Shown in pieces: positions 22,354 to 24,142 of a DNA stretch of 24,142 nucleotides. Source of the stretch: Acidobacteriota bacterium (GTDB taxonomy: Bacteria; Acidobacteriota; UBA6911); contig JAHFUH010000017.1 in the NCBI GenBank assembly GCA_023265215.1, forward strand, positions 1-24,142, in the 5' to 3' direction. A program made the translations under genes and the position numbers. Each line of letters opens with the position of its first letter. The stretch's first letter is position 1. Under the pieces are notes generated by a model that was not told the origin of the DNA, made no database searches, and worked only from the letters and a program-made list of their open reading frames with translations.

Positions 22354-24142
22354 AGAGAGAGGTGGGTTGTATCTTCTCGATAACGTAAGCCTCGATAATA
22401 TCGCCCACTTTGACATCGGAGAAACGCTCAAATCCGATCCCGCATTCGAACCCGGACTTCACTTCCGACACATCGTCTTTGAAGCGGCGCAGCGAGCCTA
22501 TTTTGCCTTCGTGAATCACGGCGTTATCCCGGAGCAGTCTTGCTTCCGAATTGCGCTTGATTACACCGTCCAGAACATAGGATCCTGCTATGAATCCAAA
22601 TTTAGGCACTTTGAACGTATCGCGCACTTCCGCCCTGCCGACATATTTCTCTTGTGTCGTATATTCCAGCATGCCGATCATCGCAGCCTTGATTTCATTT
22701 GTTACATTGTAAATGACTGTGTAAAGGCGGACTTCAACGCCTTCGGAATCCGCGAGCTCCTGGGCTTTTCGCTCGGGTCTCACGTTGAATCCGATGATGA
22801 TGGCGTTTGAAGCGGATGCAAGAAGAACGTCTGTTTCGGTAATTGCGCCTGCCCCGCTGTGGAGGATCTTGACCTTCGCCTTTTCCGTGCTCAGCTTGTT
22901 TAGCATGTCGGAAAGCACTTCGACAGAACCCTGCACATCGGCTTTGAGGATAAGCGGAAGCTCTTTAACACTTCCTTCCCTCATCTGTTCATAAAGAGCC
23001 TGCAAAGAGAGCCGGGAAGACTGACGCAACGTTTGTTCCCGTTCTTTCGCCTGCCGGTATTCGGCAACCTGTCTTGCTTTTGTTGAGTCCTCAAAAACCT
23101 GAAAAATATCGCCCGCTTGAGGCAGATCCTGGAGACCTTGTATTTCGACCGGGACAGAGGGACCGGCAGAAACGATGGTCATACCGCGATCATTGGTTAA
23201 CGCACGCACGCGCCCGTGTACCGATCCGGCTACAACAGAGTCCCCCAGCGATAAAGTACCGTTTTGAACCAGAACCGTCGCAACACAGCCTCGTCCCTTA
23301 TCCACTTTGGCTTCCAGGACGACGCCTGAAGCGAGACGCTTGGGATTTGCCTTGAGATCCTTCATGTCAGCGACCAGCAGAATCATTTCCAGCAACAGAT
23401 CGAGATTCGTGCGCTGTTTTGCGGAAACCTGAACCATGACAACATCGCCACCCCAGTCTTCCGCCAGCAGGCCTTGTTCCGACAAAGCCTGCTTGACTCG
23501 ATCTATCTGGGCCCCCGGCTTGTCAATTTTGTTAATGGCAACAATTATCGGCACATTCGCTGCTTTGGCGTGGTGGATCGCCTCAATTGTTTGAGGCATG
23601 ACGCCGTCATCGGCGGCAACCACCAGCACGACTATGTCAGTCGCCTGAGCCCCGCGAGCTCGCATCATCGTGAAAGCCTCGTGACCCGGGGTATCCAAAA
23701 ATGCAATTCGCCGGCTGCGAATATCCACCTGGTAAGCCCCGATATGCTGCGTAATTCCGCCCGCCTCTGAGGCAGTTACATTCGTTTCGCGGATCGCATC
23801 GAGCAGGGATGTCTTACCATGGTCGACGTGGCCCATGATAGTTACAACAGGCGGCCGCAAAACATGGTCTTCGGATCTGTCCGCAACTTCCTGTTTGGAT
23901 TCGGCCTCCTGTTCGAAGCTGATAACATCAGCTCGGAACCCAAATTCCGCGCATACTTCCTTCGCGGCATCCAGATCAAGAGCCTGGTTGATGGAAGCTA
24001 AAATACCTTTAGAGATGAGCTTTTGGATGATGTACTTCGACTTGATGTCCATTTTTTCCGCAAGCTCTTTGATTGTGACACCTTCAGTGATTTGAATAGG
24101 CTTAAAATCCTCCGGTGAAGCAGGTGGCCGCGGCAGTTCAAC
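22352..24142 (-). CDS. infB: Translation initiation factor IF-2 (5' end outside window)
   Basis: IF-2 is the GTPase that places initiator tRNA on the 30S subunit. The frame stays open to the window end, so 596 residues are visible and the N-terminus is missing. An ATG at 24052 lies inside the IF2_N domain (GVTIKELAEKMDIKSKYIIQKLISKG) and is not the start. Visible G-domain motifs are GHVDHGKT (G1), GITQHIGAY (G2), DTPGHEAF (G3), NKIDKP (G4) and VSAK (G5). Domains II, III and the C-terminal tRNA-binding domain follow, the last with GYIAG-like GFIAGSYVLDG and GFECGIGFERFSDVKVGD. It leads the ylxP-rbfA-truB genes. Confidence 0.98.
   Translation of the reverse strand, partial: VELPRPPASPEDFKPIQITEGVTIKELAEKMDIKSKYIIQKLISKGILASINQALDLDAAKEVCAEFGFRADVISFEQEAESKQEVADRSEDHVLRPPVVTIMGHVDHGKTSLLDAIRETNVTASEAGGITQHIGAYQVDIRSRRIAFLDTPGHEAFTMMRARGAQATDIVVLVVAADDGVMPQTIEAIHHAKAANVPIIVAINKIDKPGAQIDRVKQALSEQGLLAEDWGGDVVMVQVSAKQRTNLDLLLEMILLVADMKDLKANPKRLASGVVLEAKVDKGRGCVATVLVQNGTLSLGDSVVAGSVHGRVRALTNDRGMTIVSAGPSVPVEIQGLQDLPQAGDIFQVFEDSTKARQVAEYRQAKEREQTLRQSSRLSLQALYEQMREGSVKELPLILKADVQGSVEVLSDMLNKLSTEKAKVKILHSGAGAITETDVLLASASNAIIIGFNVRPERKAQELADSEGVEVRLYTVIYNVTNEIKAAMIGMLEYTTQEKYVGRAEVRDTFKVPKFGFIAGSYVLDGVIKRNSEARLLRDNAVIHEGKIGSLRRFKDDVSEVKSGFECGIGFERFSDVKVGDIIEAYVIEKIQPTSL

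Noticed and set aside
24050..24052. ATG 24052 as the start of infB
   Set aside because: The frame stays open upstream to the window edge and encodes the first part of the IF2_N domain, so the real start lies outside.

Overview
The window is a dense bacterial chromosome segment. Its core gene order resembles Acidobacteriota and delta-proteobacteria of the Geobacter type: ispE, tRNA-Gln, prs, rplY, pth, rpsF, rpsR, rplI, dnaB, alr, plus an infB-ylxP-rbfA-truB block. The two short flagellins and the gene order make me favour an Acidobacteriota-like, flagellated, Gram-negative organism. This is inference from remembered gene orders, not a search.

Layout. 1-2181: a GT39-like membrane glycosyltransferase enclosed by two direct copies of a 176-184 bp inverted-repeat element (22-203, 1998-2181), with a second, unrelated 281-bp fold-back element (1640-1920) that provides the glycosyltransferase stop codon. 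2262-4211: a hybrid histidine kinase (PAS-PAS-HisKA-HATPase-receiver). 4396-6075 (-): a UbiD-type decarboxylase followed by its small zinc-ribbon D subunit. 6240-9171 (-): two flagellin genes separated by about 1.2 kb of gene-free, palindrome-rich DNA. Each has the same promoter-like signature resembling sigma-28. 9360-10586: a DoxX-type membrane protein and exonuclease III, convergent. 10698-20094 (-): the housekeeping block, in transcription order TPR protein, ispE, tRNA-Gln, prs, rplY, pth, rpsF, rpsR, rplI, dnaB, alr. 20343-20639 (+): a secreted ComEA-like helix-hairpin-helix protein. 20710-24142 (-): infB (5' end outside the window), ylxP, rbfA, truB.

The housekeeping genes serve translation and its quality control (S6, S18, L9, L25, Pth, IF2, RbfA, TruB, tRNA-Gln), replication (DnaB), nucleotide supply (Prs), isoprenoid synthesis (IspE) and cell wall precursor supply (Alr).

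The most unusual signal lies between genes. At about nine boundaries the DNA consists of a tandem array of 6-, 7- or 9-nt words with one or two variable positions, usually followed by a second array in the inverse orientation, so that the locus folds back. The word differs at every locus but the architecture is the same. Several arrays fill the whole gap from one gene's stop codon to the next gene's start or stop codon. Others run into coding sequence, giving the ends of alr and the tail of the DoxX protein. I know of no named element that explains a shared architecture with locus-specific words.

No rRNA, CRISPR array, intact transposase or prophage gene was seen.
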